Assembly: GCA_025201865.1 (NCBI GenBank)
Contig: MU602836.1
Span: forward strand, 7,540 to 44,177
DNA length: 36,638 bases
DNA from: Ramicandelaber brevisporus
Taxonomy: Eukaryota; Kickxellomycota; Ramicandelaberales; Ramicandelaberaceae
Direction: 5' to 3'
Both the position numbers and the translations under genes were made by a program. The notes below the pieces were generated by a model. That model did no database searches, was not told the origin of the DNA, and saw nothing but the letters and a program-made list of their open reading frames with translations. Below are positions 18,293 to 29,280 of this stretch, piece after piece; the stretch's first letter is position 1, and every line of letters starts with the position of its first letter.

Positions 18293-18767
18293 NNNNNNNN
18301 NNNNNNNNNNNNNNNNNNNNNNNNNNNNNNNNNNNNNNNNNNNNNNNNNNNNNNNNNNNNNNNNNNNNNNNNNNNNNNNNNNNNNNNNNNNNNNNNNNNN
18401 NNNNNNNNNNNNNNNNNNNNNNNNNNNNNNNNNNNNNNNNNNNNNNNNNNNNNNNNNNNNNNNNNNNNNNNNNNNNNNNNNNNNNNNNNNNNNNNNNNNN
18501 NNNNNNNNNNNNNNNNNNNNNNNNNNNNNNNNNNNNNNNNNNNNNNNNNNNNNNNNNNNNNNNNNNNNNNNNNNNNNNNNNNNNNNNNNNNNNNNNNNNN
18601 NNNNNNNNNNNNNNNNNNNNNNNNNNNNNNNNNNNNNNNNNNNNNNNNNNNNNNNNNNNNNNNNNNNNNNNNNNNNNNNNNNNNNNNNNNNNNNNNNNNN
18701 NNNNNNNNNNNNNNNNNNNNNNNNNNNNNNNNNNNNNNNNNNNNNNNNNNNNNNNNNNNNNNNNNNN
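18293..18767. other. Assembly gap (475 N)
   Basis: A run of N with pyrimidine-rich sequence on both sides (TTTTCTTTC before, CTTTTCCTCTCTTTC after). A simple-sequence CT tract probably stopped the assembly. Promoter or 5' exon sequence of the next gene may be hidden here. Confidence 0.98.
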
Positions 18768-18808
18768 CTTTTCCTCTCTTTCTTTGCAAGGCAACAGTCA
18801 CCTCCATC

Positions 18809-20146
18809 ATGAAGTCCAAGCTCAGCGTTCCACCTCTGTTTAACCCACATCCACCTCCTCTGCCACAGCCAACACCAAAGACACCAGCACCACCAAGCCC
18901 TCCACGAAGCGATGATTCAGAGGATGATCAAGAGCCACCAACCAAGCGTCAGCGCCTTTCATCGCAACACACACTTCCGCAGCAGCAACAGCAACGGCAG
19001 TTGAGGCAACAACAACAACAACAGCAGCCAGGTAAGAAACAGTTATACTACGTTGGCATTAAAAGAGAAGGCATGCCTGTGTGCCCTCCTGGCTACGATC
19101 TGGCCGACTATCAGCAGTTCAAACCCGCAAACTTTACAGCAGTCAACTTCCTCGAGCTGTTTGCGATGCAGCTGTGGCAGTTCAACCTCATCCCAGTGGA
19201 AGTGATTGTAGACGAACAATGCACATGTGTGGCATCAGTACGCTCATCCCTCTCACCTGGAGAACGTGGTTTCTTTTCAGACATGCGAGCATTGGTATTC
19301 AAAGACCACAGATACTCATATCATAAAATTCCAGTCTTGGAGATAATTGTTCAGAATGTTGATGCAGAGGATCAGCGTGCAATAGCAAAGGTTCATCGTG
19401 TGCATGTTCAACTTTACCCACGCGACCAGATTTTGAGCAGCGCACCTCGCAAAATTGACGTTTACTTGCAGGATTTGTTCCATTCAGCCAGTGACGGATA
19501 TCCAGAGTGGTACAATGAGAACGACATTGGTAAGTCTGTGCAATCGTATGATGTGTTTTCCCAAATGTCCAAGTGTTTGTTCAATCTATCGCGTCCAAAG
19601 CACCAGCTGGTCCATGGCAATATCTCTCCATCAAACTTTGGATGGGTTCTCAACACTCGCGGCGGTAAAGCCAATGTGCGTCCACGTTGGTGTTTGATTG
19701 ACTTTACTGCTTCTAGATGGGTTCATGGCGAACACGTTATGGTAGCAGCGACTGACTATTCTCCAGGATTTGATGCACCTGAAAATAGTGAAGAAACGGT
19801 GAACGAGTTTGCAGAACACAATCCAAGAGAGAACTGGAGATTATGGAAAGACGAAAAGTCGACTAATTATGTTCCTGTAGTGTGCACAAAGAGCGATGTA
19901 TACTCAATGGCTAAGGTTCTGGAGTGGTTGTTTCCAGAGCTTGTGGATGTGGATAAATGCAATGACAGCAGCGATGAGATTAAGTTGGCACAAGAGTTGC
20001 GTAAATTGCTGGACCAAATGCTCAACATTAAAATTCGTGAACGGCCATCGGGTGAACAACTCCTCAAGCAGCTCAATAAGATTTGGCACCAATTCAAGCA
20101 TGTACATGGTATGGCACTTCTACAGTCCGTTAAGTTATCCTCTTAG
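18809..20146 (+). CDS. Kinase-fold protein, probable pseudokinase (FunK1-like)
   Basis: From the first ATG after the gap this gives 445 aa. The frame stays open upstream into the gap, so an earlier start or 5' exon is possible. Residues 1-75 are Pro/Gln-rich with an acidic patch and a basic PTKRQRL that could be a nuclear signal. The second half shows protein-kinase C-lobe landmarks: VHGNISPSNFGWV in place of HRDxKxxN, CLIDFTASRW in place of DFG, FDAPE in place of APE, KSDVYSMAKVLEWLF as the F-helix, and a late Arg in IRERPSGEQLL. The catalytic-loop Asp is Asn (N271) and DFG is DFT (298-300), so normal phosphotransfer is doubtful. The HGNIS..N and LIDF pattern resembles the fungal FunK1 expansion, but I cannot fix the family. 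The N-lobe Lys is not clear. Confidence 0.68.
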   Translation: MKSKLSVPPLFNPHPPPLPQPTPKTPAPPSPPRSDDSEDDQEPPTKRQRLSSQHTLPQQQQQRQLRQQQQQQQPGKKQLYYVGIKREGMPVCPPGYDLADYQQFKPANFTAVNFLELFAMQLWQFNLIPVEVIVDEQCTCVASVRSSLSPGERGFFSDMRALVFKDHRYSYHKIPVLEIIVQNVDAEDQRAIAKVHRVHVQLYPRDQILSSAPRKIDVYLQDLFHSASDGYPEWYNENDIGKSVQSYDVFSQMSKCLFNLSRPKHQLVHGNISPSNFGWVLNTRGGKANVRPRWCLIDFTASRWVHGEHVMVAATDYSPGFDAPENSEETVNEFAEHNPRENWRLWKDEKSTNYVPVVCTKSDVYSMAKVLEWLFPELVDVDKCNDSSDEIKLAQELRKLLDQMLNIKIRERPSGEQLLKQLNKIWHQFKHVHGMALLQSVKLSS

Positions 20147-20490
20147 ATTACCACAACTCAAGCTGCAAGATTTAGACTGCGCCGTCAGTAGTTCTATTCC
20201 ATTTTCTTTATTTTCTTTAACTTTATTTCCTTTCCTTTCCCTTTTATTTATTTTCTATTTTCTATTTATCAGTTTAATACTATACAAAAGTAACCAAGAA
20301 CGGCAGCATGAAGGGTGCAACACTTGCACTTATGACACTGTGTACGGGCACTGCCAAACATGTTGAACGCTGTGCAGTGTAACAGATGTCAGCACTGGCA
20401 GAGAATGCCAACAGATTGCAATCACTGTCGATGGTAGTTTCGATCAACTATGAGATTCAAGCAATTCCTTGCAAATAATAATTTAATGAT
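20147..20490. other. Convergent intergenic region
   Basis: This 344-bp stretch lies between the 3' ends of the kinase-fold gene (plus) and the 848-aa gene (minus). A T-rich block of TTTCCTTTCC and TTTATTTTCTATT units lies at about 20200-20270. No gene seen. Confidence 0.6.
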
Positions 20491-21764
20491 TTAATGGTTA
20501 GTAAATGTGGCCATCTGGAGCCATTGATTGCGCCGGTTCTGGCGAGCTACATTGCGTCGGACAGCACGGATATAATGGTTAGGATCATCTTCTAATTCTG
20601 TGTTATCATCTTCCTCGTATTGGGCACGACGGCGGCGAAAACCGCGAGGCTGTGCGACTGGAGCAACTGGAGCAGCTGGATCTGGCAGTGCGGCTGGTTC
20701 GACTGGTTCTGCTGGTTCTGCTGGTTCTACCGGAGCGGCTGGTTCTGGTGCAACTGGTGGGTCATTGTCAGCAGCATCCATCTGAACGTCATTTTTCAAG
20801 TCAAGCAACATTGATTCAGCTCGGCGCAACTTTTTAACAGTAGCATCTGTGATTATACCAACCTCCATCAAAAATCTGAAGTCATCAGCAATCCTGCCAT
20901 TTTTGCTATTTTGATTGATCCCACGTTCTCTACGAATCACTTTATACGCATTATCAACGTGATAAACCGCATATTCTCCCAGGCTTGGGTAAAAGAATGG
21001 AAAGGATTTCGAAAACTTAGCAGTCTCCAATCCTACTGTTCTCATACCATAGCTGGCTGTGACCACAGGGTTATCCAGCAGATACTGAAGCATAACATCT
21101 GATGTACCACGGTGGATTTCAGTAACATAAGAAACAGTTGTGTGCACTTTGCCGCTGGCATGTCTGATATTCTTGACTCGGTCACCTTCGATTCTAGCGG
21201 CTGATTCATTGGATTTCTTGTACTCGGCATACAGCTCTGGTGATTCTGGAAGCACTTTATTGATGATTCCACTGTCAGCAAATTTGTTGTTTCTAACATT
21301 AACGCCAGCCGGTAGAATATTAACCTGCTGCCGGGCACATAAGCCTGTTTTATCTGTGCGATTTTGAACTGCATATTCATTCAATACGCTATCTATGATT
21401 GGTAGGCACTCCATGGATTCGTTGCTGTTGAACCCTTCTATCTGTTGCTCCTGTTGGATCTCAGCTGATCTAATCATCGTCAGTACTTGACTAGGCGTGA
21501 GAAAGGGACGGCCAGAAGCCGATTCTGCCTTTAATTTCCACTTTGACCGACCATCTGGATTGGCTGAAGGCATGTAGAATGACAGTATTTTCCCATTCTT
21601 CTTTATTGCTTCAAATTTATACCCATTAGTCTTTGCTACCATGAGCCGTGCACCTCCAGTGTTACCGGCTACTACATCTTCATTTACATCATCCTCAACT
21701 TCATCCATAGACTTATTTCCATCATCTCCATCATCACTCTGATCGTCATCGGCCGTTGATTCGG

Positions 21765-21795
<31 letters not shown>

Positions 21796-23037
21796 GTCGT
21801 CGTCGTCGTCGTCGTCGTCGTCAGTAGCATCATCTTCATCATCGTCAACATCACCACCAGTAGCATCATCATCGTCTTCATCATACTCATCATTTCCATC
21901 TTCGTCATCATAATCTTCTTCTTCACCAGTGGCATCATCGTCTTCGTCGTCGTCGTTGTCGTCGGTGAAAGCAGCCACAGCAGCAGCAGCAACTGGTCCA
22001 CCTCCACCAGCATCTACTTCAACCCATGCTTTGCCAATCTTATCAACACGCGTACCAGTGATGTCTGTTCCAATCACGCAGTTCCATACACCTAATGAAA
22101 TGCCACGGTTCTTACCACCACCTTTACCGTAATGGGTAAGTCCTAGAGCTATAGGCTTTAAGTTGAGGTCAGCCTTATTATCAAATACATCGCTCATCAT
22201 CTTCCGTATCAAGCCAGATAAGAGAGGACGCAAGCGACCAAAGCAGATTGCGTAGAAGTCAACGGCTTCTCCATGAACGTCTGAGTCAATCGAATCTGAG
22301 TCGATTATCTGGTTAGCATTGTTGATGTCGAATTCTCTTGGCTGAGCTGCAACATTCCCAATCCCTCCTTGCTGATCTATATACTGCTGTGCTGATTGCT
22401 GAGCAATGTCATCCAATGCTGAAATCACTTCATCACTACCTTCATCACTATCTTCATCACTATCTTCATCACTATCTTCTATCTCACTATTCTCAATATT
22501 CGCAATCTGGTCACCAAGATAGCCGTCGCATGCAACAATGAATCGCTCTAACCATTCTGCTCTAAATTGATCATCATGGCCGCGTTCGTCAATCAAAAAT
22601 GCTGGAGCTACAATGCGATAATAAACGTGAAGACTGCCGCCATCTACCATATTGTTTGCTGCTGCACCAGCGTGTCCACCAGCACCACCAACATTACCTG
22701 GAGCTTGCTGAGGCTGCTGCTGTTGGCGACGATGCTCCTTAATCAAACCATATACGATACGGCCTGCTTTGACGTGGACATAGGCAGAAAAAGCGCCAGC
22801 CAGATGCCATGACTTGGAATTTTTGTGTCTATCAATGAGATAACGAAGTACTGAGTTGTTGTTTTTCTCCCGTTTGTCATAGCTTGCTCTTGGTGCAGGG
22901 AAGGCACAGCGATGAAAACGACAAGTTGTTTTGAGTAACCAGTCTATAATTGAAACTACATGCTGCTCTGCAGGTGGATGGCCAATACGCTGTTTGGGAT
23001 ACCGGAGGGCTCTACGGAAAGTTCGCTTACGAGCCAT
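20491..23037 (-). CDS. Large acidic protein of unknown function, 848 aa
   Basis: I do not recognise this protein. I start it at MARKRTFRRALRYPKQR (23037); an ATG at 23268 would add 77 residues, partly from a GTT/GCT simple repeat. Block 1 (about 10-170) has several Cys/His (TTCRFHRCAFPAP) and VYYRIVAPAFLIDERGHDDQ. After a DSDE repeat comes a second block (DFYAICFGRLRPLLSGLIRK, GISLGVWNCVIGTDI). A very acidic region includes 19 consecutive Asp (406-424). A third block (about 470-750) contains GRPFLTPSQVLTMIRSAE, VVTASYGMRTVGLETAKF and EYAVYHVDNAYKVIRRERG. The C-terminus is a Pro/Ala/Glu repeat and then Arg-rich. The basic start, acidic middle and basic end suggest a nuclear or nucleic-acid-associated protein. 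Two segments resemble the 160-aa protein at 13807. A domesticated mobile-element protein is conceivable but no transposase or integrase motif is visible. Confidence 0.68.
21766..21822 (-). repeat. Asp-coding trinucleotide repeat, 19 codons
   Basis: In the coding direction, nine GAC codons are followed directly by ten GAT codons with a clean boundary, encoding D406-D424 of the 848-aa protein. Flanking sequence (21700-21960) is also Asp/Glu-rich. Confidence 0.95.
22429..22476 (-). repeat. 12-bp tandem repeat coding for Asp-Ser-Asp-Glu
   Basis: Four units of TTCATCACTAYC on the plus strand. In the coding direction they encode repeated DSDE (one unit GSDE) in the 848-aa protein. Ser flanked by acidic residues suggests CK2-type phosphorylation sites (inference). 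Confidence 0.9.
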
Positions 23038-23800
23038 GATGAAGACGGTTGATGGTACACACAAAGAAAGTAGATAGTCAACAATGAAGAGCGAAGAGAG
23101 AAACAAACGAACAAAATGGATGACAATGAAGGTAGTTAGGCTCGCATGCCATTGTTTTGCTGTTGTTGTTGTTGTTGCTGCTGCTGTTTCTATTGTCGCT
23201 GCTACCATTGTGGTTGTTACTGCGGCGGCACAATAGCTTCCTAAATGAAAGACAATAGCAGAACCCATGGGAAATCAATCGATTGTTTTTTTTTGCTATT
23301 CAATGAATGAGATTCCATTGACAATAGGCTCCAGCCGGCGTGTGTTGCAGCTCGAGTCAACTGATTGGACTGTTTATTCAGACACAATGAAGCATGGATG
23401 TGAATAGTACAACGGACATTGTGCTGCAACAACGCCACACAAAACAATGACAATGCATGGATTGATTGAGGTAGCTGCTTATTCTGCATAGTTGTTGCTG
23501 AGACGATATCCTCACTGTCGAAACCAACCCTCGTTTATTTGTTGTGATGTGGCAGTGGCAGTGGCAGGCGGATGACGATCGCCACAACTGCATGCTACGT
23601 CCACACCGATCTGAATCCAGTTGGCGTGTTTTTGTTGCTCTGTTCCTGTTAAGCACAGTTGTGTCTGATAGTCAATGCATTTACACTTTCAATCAAACTG
23701 CTGGCCAATGTAATAACCCCACTGGAGGCTTGTTTGTATCGCAAACTTCTGTTCCATTTTGAAAGTTCAACTTTAATCCTGTGGATCCGTCAAGATCGAG
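23038..23800. other. Divergent intergenic region, 848-aa gene / NCS6
   Basis: This 763-bp region should hold both promoters. It includes a GTT/GCT simple repeat (about 23159-23190) and a T-run (about 23284-23293). I see no TATA box clear enough to call and no RNA gene. Confidence 0.5.
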
Positions 23801-24985
23801 ATGGCACCGAAGCTGTGTACGCTGTGTGGCACTGCCAAAGCAGCTCTCAAACGTCCCAAGACAGGCAATCCTCTCTGCCGCGAGTGTTTCTTCTCGATCT
23901 TTGAAGATGAAGTGCATGCAACAATCCTGAGCACAAACCTCTTTCATCGTGGCGAGAAGGTTGCAATCGCTGCCTCTGGTGGCAAAGACTCCACAGTGCT
24001 CGCATACGTCATGAAGACGCTCAACGAGCGACACAACTATGGACTTGATCTGTATTTACTGTCTGTTGACGAGGGCATTCGTGGCTACCGAGATGATTCA
24101 CTTGAGACTGTAAAGCGAAATGAACAGCAATATGAGATTCCACTGACAATTGTGTCATATGACGAGCTGTTCAATGGATGGACGATGGACAGGATTGTGG
24201 AGCAAGTTGGCCGCAAGAACAACTGCACATTTTGTGGAGTATTCAGACGCCAGGCGTTGGATCGCGGCGCAATGTCTCTCGGCATTTCTCATGTCGTCAC
24301 TGGTCACAATGCCGACGATGTTGCCGAAACCGTCTTGATGAACATTCTGCGCGGCGATTTGCCCCGTTTACAGAGATGCACCGAGATTGTTACAGGCTCA
24401 GACGATTCTCCAGTAAAGCGCTCCAAGCCATTTATATACATGTACGAGAAGGAGATTGTATTGTATGCGTACTACAAGCAGCTCGATTACTTTTCCACAG
24501 AATGCATCTATTCGCCTGAGGCATATCGTGGCCATGCCAGAGTGTTTTTAAAGGACTTGGAGGCAATCAGGCCATCAGCCATTCTGGACATTATTCACTC
24601 GGGTGAGTCGTTTGCAGCCAAAAGTGATGTCAAAGCACCGAAAATGACAAACTGCAAAAAGTGTGGATTCATTGCGAGTAATGATTTGTGCAAAGCGTGC
24701 TTGTTACTTGAAGGATTGAACTCGGGCAATCCGACTTTGGGCATTGGGAAAGCACCAAAGGCTGTTAAGGCTGCCGTCGAAGCAAATGCCATCAAGCACA
24801 TTCAGATTGAAGTTGAAGGAAATACTTCGACAGTAGTAACAGCAACACCACCACCACCACCACCACCACCAGCAGTAGCCGCAATAGCAGCAGCTAAACG
24901 GGAAACCACAAAAATGACATCCCAGTCTCCAGCGTCTACACCTGTTCAGACCGGAAGACCACTCAAATCCATTCACGATTGGTAA
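23801..24985 (+). CDS. NCS6: NCS6/CTU1, cytosolic tRNA 2-thiolation enzyme
   Basis: This 394-aa adenylating sulfurtransferase partners with NCS2/CTU2 and uses URM1-derived sulfur to make 2-thiouridine at wobble U34 of Lys, Glu and Gln tRNAs. The N-terminal zinc ribbon uses C6, C9, C26 and C29. The PP-loop is ASGGKDST (S59-T65). The conserved catalytic CxxC is C142/C145 ([12 protein letters not shown]), and [19 protein letters not shown] follows. [18 protein letters not shown] and [18 protein letters not shown] are strongly typical. A second zinc site lies near the C-terminus (CKKCGF...LCKAC). An added tail of about 80 residues with eight Pro is probably disordered. The length is slightly above yeast Ncs6 (359 aa). 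Confidence 0.97.
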   Translation: MAPKLCTLCGTAKAALKRPKTGNPLCRECFFSIFEDEVHATILSTNLFHRGEKVAIAASGGKDSTVLAYVMKTLNERHNYGLDLYLLSVDEGIRGYRDDSLETVKRNEQQYEIPLTIVSYDELFNGWTMDRIVEQVGRKNNCTFCGVFRRQALDRGAMSLGISHVVTGHNADDVAETVLMNILRGDLPRLQRCTEIVTGSDDSPVKRSKPFIYMYEKEIVLYAYYKQLDYFSTECIYSPEAYRGHARVFLKDLEAIRPSAILDIIHSGESFAAKSDVKAPKMTNCKKCGFIASNDLCKACLLLEGLNSGNPTLGIGKAPKAVKAAVEANAIKHIQIEVEGNTSTVVTATPPPPPPPPAVAAIAAAKRETTKMTSQSPASTPVQTGRPLKSIHDW

Positions 24986-25059
24986 CCACGATTACACCAT
25001 TTAAATCTCTCAAAATAGCTAATTAGCTTGATGAATAAGTAGCCAAGCAAGCTAGATTA

Positions 25060-25065
25060 AATAAA
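25060..25065 (+). terminator. Possible poly(A) signal AATAAA for NCS6
   Basis: AATAAA lies 75 bases after the NCS6 stop, within the 130-bp gap to the convergent gene. Confidence 0.5.
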
Positions 25066-25115
25066 ACCGAATACGAAAGTAAATGTTAATTAGATGAATT
25101 AGATGATGGAGGAAG

Positions 25116-28100
25116 TTAGCCGGGACTACGATAAGCAGAACGACTGTTTGATCGCTCGCGTGGACCAGGTGTACCTGTCGTGGCACTCAAAGACGGTGAT
25201 TTGCTGCTGGTTGTACTGTGGACTGACGAACCCATTCGAGTTGATGTCGTTGCATATCCACCGACTGGCATAGGTGGCACTTTGCCTGGAGAGCTTGCTC
25301 CAGAAATGTTGGGCTCACTGCGACGCGATGCAATTGTGCGTGATGAACTGGACGTGGCTGATGCGGTTGCGCCAACACGCGATGGTGCTCGAGCCGTGCC
25401 AGCTGAAGTGGCTGATGACGTAGATGAATTGGCTCCAGATCGTGCATTGATTGTTGACATGGACTGAGATGATGCCAGTGGACGGGATACAGCACGACGA
25501 GTGGCTGCAGAATCCGTGGAACTCACTAAACCGAGTGAAGAGGAAGACGATGTTGCTGCTGTTGTAGTAGATGGAGACAGCTCTCCGTTTCCATGGTTAC
25601 TCTGAAGACCAGCTGATGATGGTGCAGTGCTTGTGCCTGCTCTTGTCGATGTTGACGGCGGATGAGTGTGTGGGCCAGTTTGTGTGCATCCAGGACGTGG
25701 GCATGGTGCATTTGGATTCACACTACGGCGCAGGTGAAGCGGAGTGCGACCAGTAGCAGCTGAGCCGGTTGATGCGGCTGTTGTGGTAGCGGAAGACGTG
25801 CTACGAGTTGTTACGCGAGATGTTGCAGCAGCAGGTGGCGGCAATCCAGCTGAAGTAGTCGCAGAGCGGCCAGAGCCAGCCGATGTGGACTCAGTACGAG
25901 CGCGTGTTGAGGTGGCGGTTCGCAGCTTGGGTCCAACTGGAACAGTCGGCTTGTATCCCGATGATTGGGTGCTGGCTGTTGTGCCCATTGCGCTCTGTGG
26001 ACGTGGCGGTGCTGGCCGAGTGGTTGACGCAGAGCTTGGTGGACGAGAGCCCAATGATGGAGTCGTGCTTCGTTTGACATGTTGCGCAGACATTGCAGAC
26101 TTGGAGGCATGAGAATCACTGTTGGCATCTTCTTCCTCTTCCTCTTCTTCCTCGCTGACGGCAGCCAATTCCTCTTCATATTCAATGTACTGCTCACCAT
26201 GTTCATTGCGATCCATCTCATCTTCATCATACTCATCGTGATCGTAGTCATCACCATGATCACTGTTCAATGTCGCATTTAACGACTGCACATGTTCAAT
26301 CTCTGCCCGCGATGGACCACTTCCAGCACGCAATGCAGATTTGAGCGGGGTCGCCTGCACAAATGCACCTCCAATACCAGCACCAGAACCAGAGTCACTC
26401 GATCCCATTCCAGCCAGTGGCGATGCAACATTCATCAACTGCTGTAATTTCATCACTGCATCTGGACTGTCCTTGGCACCATTCATCGCCTCCTTAAGCC
26501 AATGTGGCGTCTTGGGCAAGAAGTCAAGCATTGCTGCTGTAGCCAAAGATGAGCGCTCTTGTTCGAGCTTCGCCTTCTCGGTTTGCATCTGTACCTTCTC
26601 TTGCTCGAGCTTCACCATTGCATCAGTCATCCTGCGACGCTCGAGATCCATGGATGCGCGCTCGTGCTCAATAGCCTTGCGTTCAGCTTGGAGACGGTCC
26701 TCGAGCTCAGCAGTTGAAACGACAGTTTGCTGTTGCTGAGTGCGCTGCTCGAGTGCCTGGGAGAGCAGCTTGGCTTGGTTGTCAATGATGGTGCGATACT
26801 CTTTCACTTTGGTCTCCAGTGCTGTAATTGTCTTCTCTTGCTCTGCAACCTTCTCCTGAAGTGGCGCCAATTTGGTCGAATCTGTGCTTGTTGACAGCTT
26901 GTCCTTGGCAATGTCCCAGCCTTGCTTCAGCGCAGCAAACAATACAGGTGCATCATGGACCACAGCACTATTGAGCACAGTGTATGGCGCAGCAAATAAA
27001 GCCAATGCTGGATTATTGGCTATACTCATTGATCTCTTCACATCGCCTGATTCGTCACCACTCTTGATTGCAAAGTTCGAGATTGCCTGGGCAAGTGGCT
27101 GCAACTCTGCAAACACACCAACCAGTGCTTGGCGCAATGCATCGTTCTCATAAATCAGTTCTTGTTCGCGAGCTTCATAATCTGCCATTGCCTGTGAAAT
27201 CAAATCCTGCTCCTGCAACGCTCGATCTGCAATCCCGCTCGAGACTGCCTTCACTCCACTTCCAGCCATTCCCAATCCTGGAGATCCCATCGCATCCATA
27301 CCGCTGCCACTGCCACTGCTTCCCAGAAAAGTTCCAACCACTCGAATTCCATGACCACGACCCATCATTGCAGCTCTGGCCTTTTCTCCAATGCCCTTCT
27401 GCATTGCTTCTTTGAGTTTAACTTCTTCTGCACCACGCTTCTTGAGCTCGTGTCTAAACTGAGTCTTGAGTGTACCAACCGCTGAGCCCATCACTTTTGC
27501 ATCGTCCATCGCTCGCTTGGTGGTATCTTCGGCACGCTTCAGTTCGGTTTCCACAAAACGTACTCTATCGCGCAGCACACTACGTTCACGCAATGCTCCA
27601 TCCAGCTCGTTAGCCTGATTGCGATGGTTTGTTGCGAGCAATTCGTGTTTACCATGCAACATGCGCAATGAGTCGTTGAGTTCATCACGCGTGTCCAAGT
27701 CTTCTTGATGCATTTTCAAGAGGGATGAAATGCATTTGAAGAAACGATGAAATGCCTCTGCAGATTCTGGTGAACTGGATGATGCTGAAGACGAAGAAGA
27801 AGAAGATAATAATGATGCTGGGAGACGAATGGTGGAGATGCCAAGATTGGAGAGCTCATTGTTGATGAAATTGAGTGTGCTGGTGAGCTCGTCTCGACCG
27901 CGGAGAACGGACATGCTAGAAGAGGATGGCGGAGATGACATTTGGTGGTCATTGAGGCCAATGCGACCAACTGCGTGGTTCAGTGGCGATACATCACTGT
28001 AATAATAAGATTCGTATATGAGTCAAACAAGGGAGATTCAAACAACAAGGATATGTCAGTAATATGCACTTCTATAGTCAAGGCTATGCATCGTACAATA

Positions 28101-28350
28101 TGACAGTATATCTGTCCAAATGCAGGTGGAAGAAGATGGAAGAAGATGGAGGAAGAGCAATGTTGAATTGGACATATTCGTCCTTCACTACATACGCTTC
28201 AGGGAGTTGTTTGTGGCGATTGTTGAGTGGTGTACGAGCCTCGCCGACTAGACCAGCACGAGAGCTATTGGGCGATAGCATCTCGCTCAGCTCGCTAAAG
28301 TCATAGCCAGCGTACGGGTCGTACTGATCGTTAAAGTCATCAAGAGGCAT
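25116..28350 (-). CDS. SSX2IP/Msd1 (ADIP)-like coiled-coil protein, two exons
   Basis: The model joins exon 1 (28350-28196) and exon 2 (27996-25116) to give 1011 aa. Exon 1 encodes MPLDDFNDQYDPYAGYDFSE and onward to KQLPEA. Splicing out 27997-28195 continues in frame as DVSPLNHAVGRIGLNDHQ into the Met (M71) that would otherwise be taken as the start. The ADIP region (about 80-260) shows LNFINNELSNLGI, SSLLKMHQEDLDTRDELND, DRVRFVETELKRAEDTTKRA and GTLKTQFRHELKKRGAEE, as in SSX2IP and fission yeast Msd1, which anchor microtubules at centrosomes or spindle poles. Further coiled coil follows (about 430-530). The last 350 residues are Ser/Thr/Ala/Pro/Arg-rich and basic, with an SYKP/TPLHLRRSVNPN segment, plausibly microtubule-binding (inference). 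An acidic patch lies near 640-670. Confidence 0.72.
27997..28195 (-). other. Spliceosomal intron, 199 nt
   Basis: On the minus strand the 5' site is GTATGT (28195-28190), the branch sequence TACTGAC (28061-28055), and the 3' site ATTACAG ending at 27997. Exon 1 ends after two bases of a codon and exon 2 restores the frame. All three signals match fungal consensus and the join is in frame with the 941-residue downstream frame. Confidence 0.82.
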
Positions 28351-28749
28351 TTCGTAGCCGCCTGTTCTGTCCTGTTCTGTCCTGACTTTGCTTGTTTATT
28401 TTGATAATTGTTCTGTCGGCTGGCAACAACAAAATAACAACAGCAAAATCACACAGAGAGAGAGAGAGAGAGATACGCTACGCCTTTCCAAGCTGAAAGC
28501 TTTGTCCAAGGTGTTCACAAAGGACTCGAAAACAAACACCAAAGTGCAGAATGACATCTAGTATCCTAACTAGCAGTGTTGGTTGTAGTTTTATGATTGT
28601 CACTCTTTACACAAACAAATGAATGAACAAGCAAATGAATGAACAAATCAATCCTATATTGCAAAACACTAACTAAGTCTAAGTCTAATAGAAAAAATGA
28701 CTCCGTCAATATAAAACCATTGTATCTTCCACAACAAAAAGTAAATTGT
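28351..28749. other. Promoter region of the Msd1-like gene and 3' flank of RPL20
   Basis: This 399-bp region holds tandem CCTGTTCTGT units (about 28361-28382), an AG dinucleotide run (28455-28472), and AATGAATGAACAAGC-like tetramer repeats (about 28618-28648). No gene seen. Confidence 0.6.
28455..28472. repeat. (AG)9 microsatellite
   Basis: Nine perfect AG dinucleotides in the upstream region of the Msd1-like gene. Confidence 0.95.
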
Positions 28750-29280
28750 TTAATAGAAGGTGGATGGGCGGTTGGCAATGATAAGAGCCTTGTAGCGCTT
28801 GTGGGATGGGCGAGCGATACGGTGTGGGAGTGGGAACTTGAGACCTGGCTGCAGGAGCTGCTTAATGTATGGACGACGAACGTCAGCAGCCTTAACCTCG
28901 GCAACACGAATGATGTGGATGTTGCGGAAGCGAGAGCGGTGGCGAGCAGCCATGTCCTGGTAGCAAGCCTCAACGGCAGCAGTCCGGGAGAGCTCACGGT
29001 ACTCCTTGTACATGTTGTGGGTACCAGAGCGAGAGTCGTAGCGCAAAAAGACACCAAAGTTCTTTGGCTTGAGTGGGTTCTTCTCGTGGAGCTGGTTCAC
29101 GGCAACAATCTCGCCAGTCGACTTCTTGACCTTCTTAAGCTTCGAGACGAAGTACCAGTAGCGGCTGCGGGCGACAATGTCGTTTGGAGCAAAGATGCGC
29201 ATGCGGGTAAGCTGCGGGTTTGGATCGGTCTCGGTTGGCAGCTTGCGGCCAATGACGGAGTACTCGTTAAGACGACCCAT
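28750..29280 (-). CDS. RPL20: 60S ribosomal protein eL20 (RPL20/L18a)
   Basis: This 176-aa protein of the large ribosomal subunit matches yeast Rpl20 and animal RPL18A throughout: [102 protein letters not shown] and the terminal RPSTFY. The start [11 protein letters not shown] fits the family. The frame continues 37 residues further upstream but that part is not conserved. No intron interrupts the frame. On the coding strand its upstream 286 bp contains an ACACACAC run and a TTTTTTTAAA stretch. Confidence 0.98.
   Translation of the reverse strand: MGRLNEYSVIGRKLPTETDPNPQLTRMRIFAPNDIVARSRYWYFVSKLKKVKKSTGEIVAVNQLHEKNPLKPKNFGVFLRYDSRSGTHNMYKEYRELSRTAAVEACYQDMAARHRSRFRNIHIIRVAEVKAADVRRPYIKQLLQPGLKFPLPHRIARPSHKRYKALIIANRPSTFY

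Noticed and set aside
23038-23268. 77-residue N-terminal extension of the 848-aa protein with a hydrophobic stretch
   Set aside because: It is partly translated GTT/GCT simple repeat; the basic start at 23037 is more gene-like. A real signal anchor is not excluded.
28084-28350. Separate 88-aa gene upstream of the Msd1-like gene
   Set aside because: Consensus splice signals join its first 51 codons in frame to the downstream gene; the remainder is intron.
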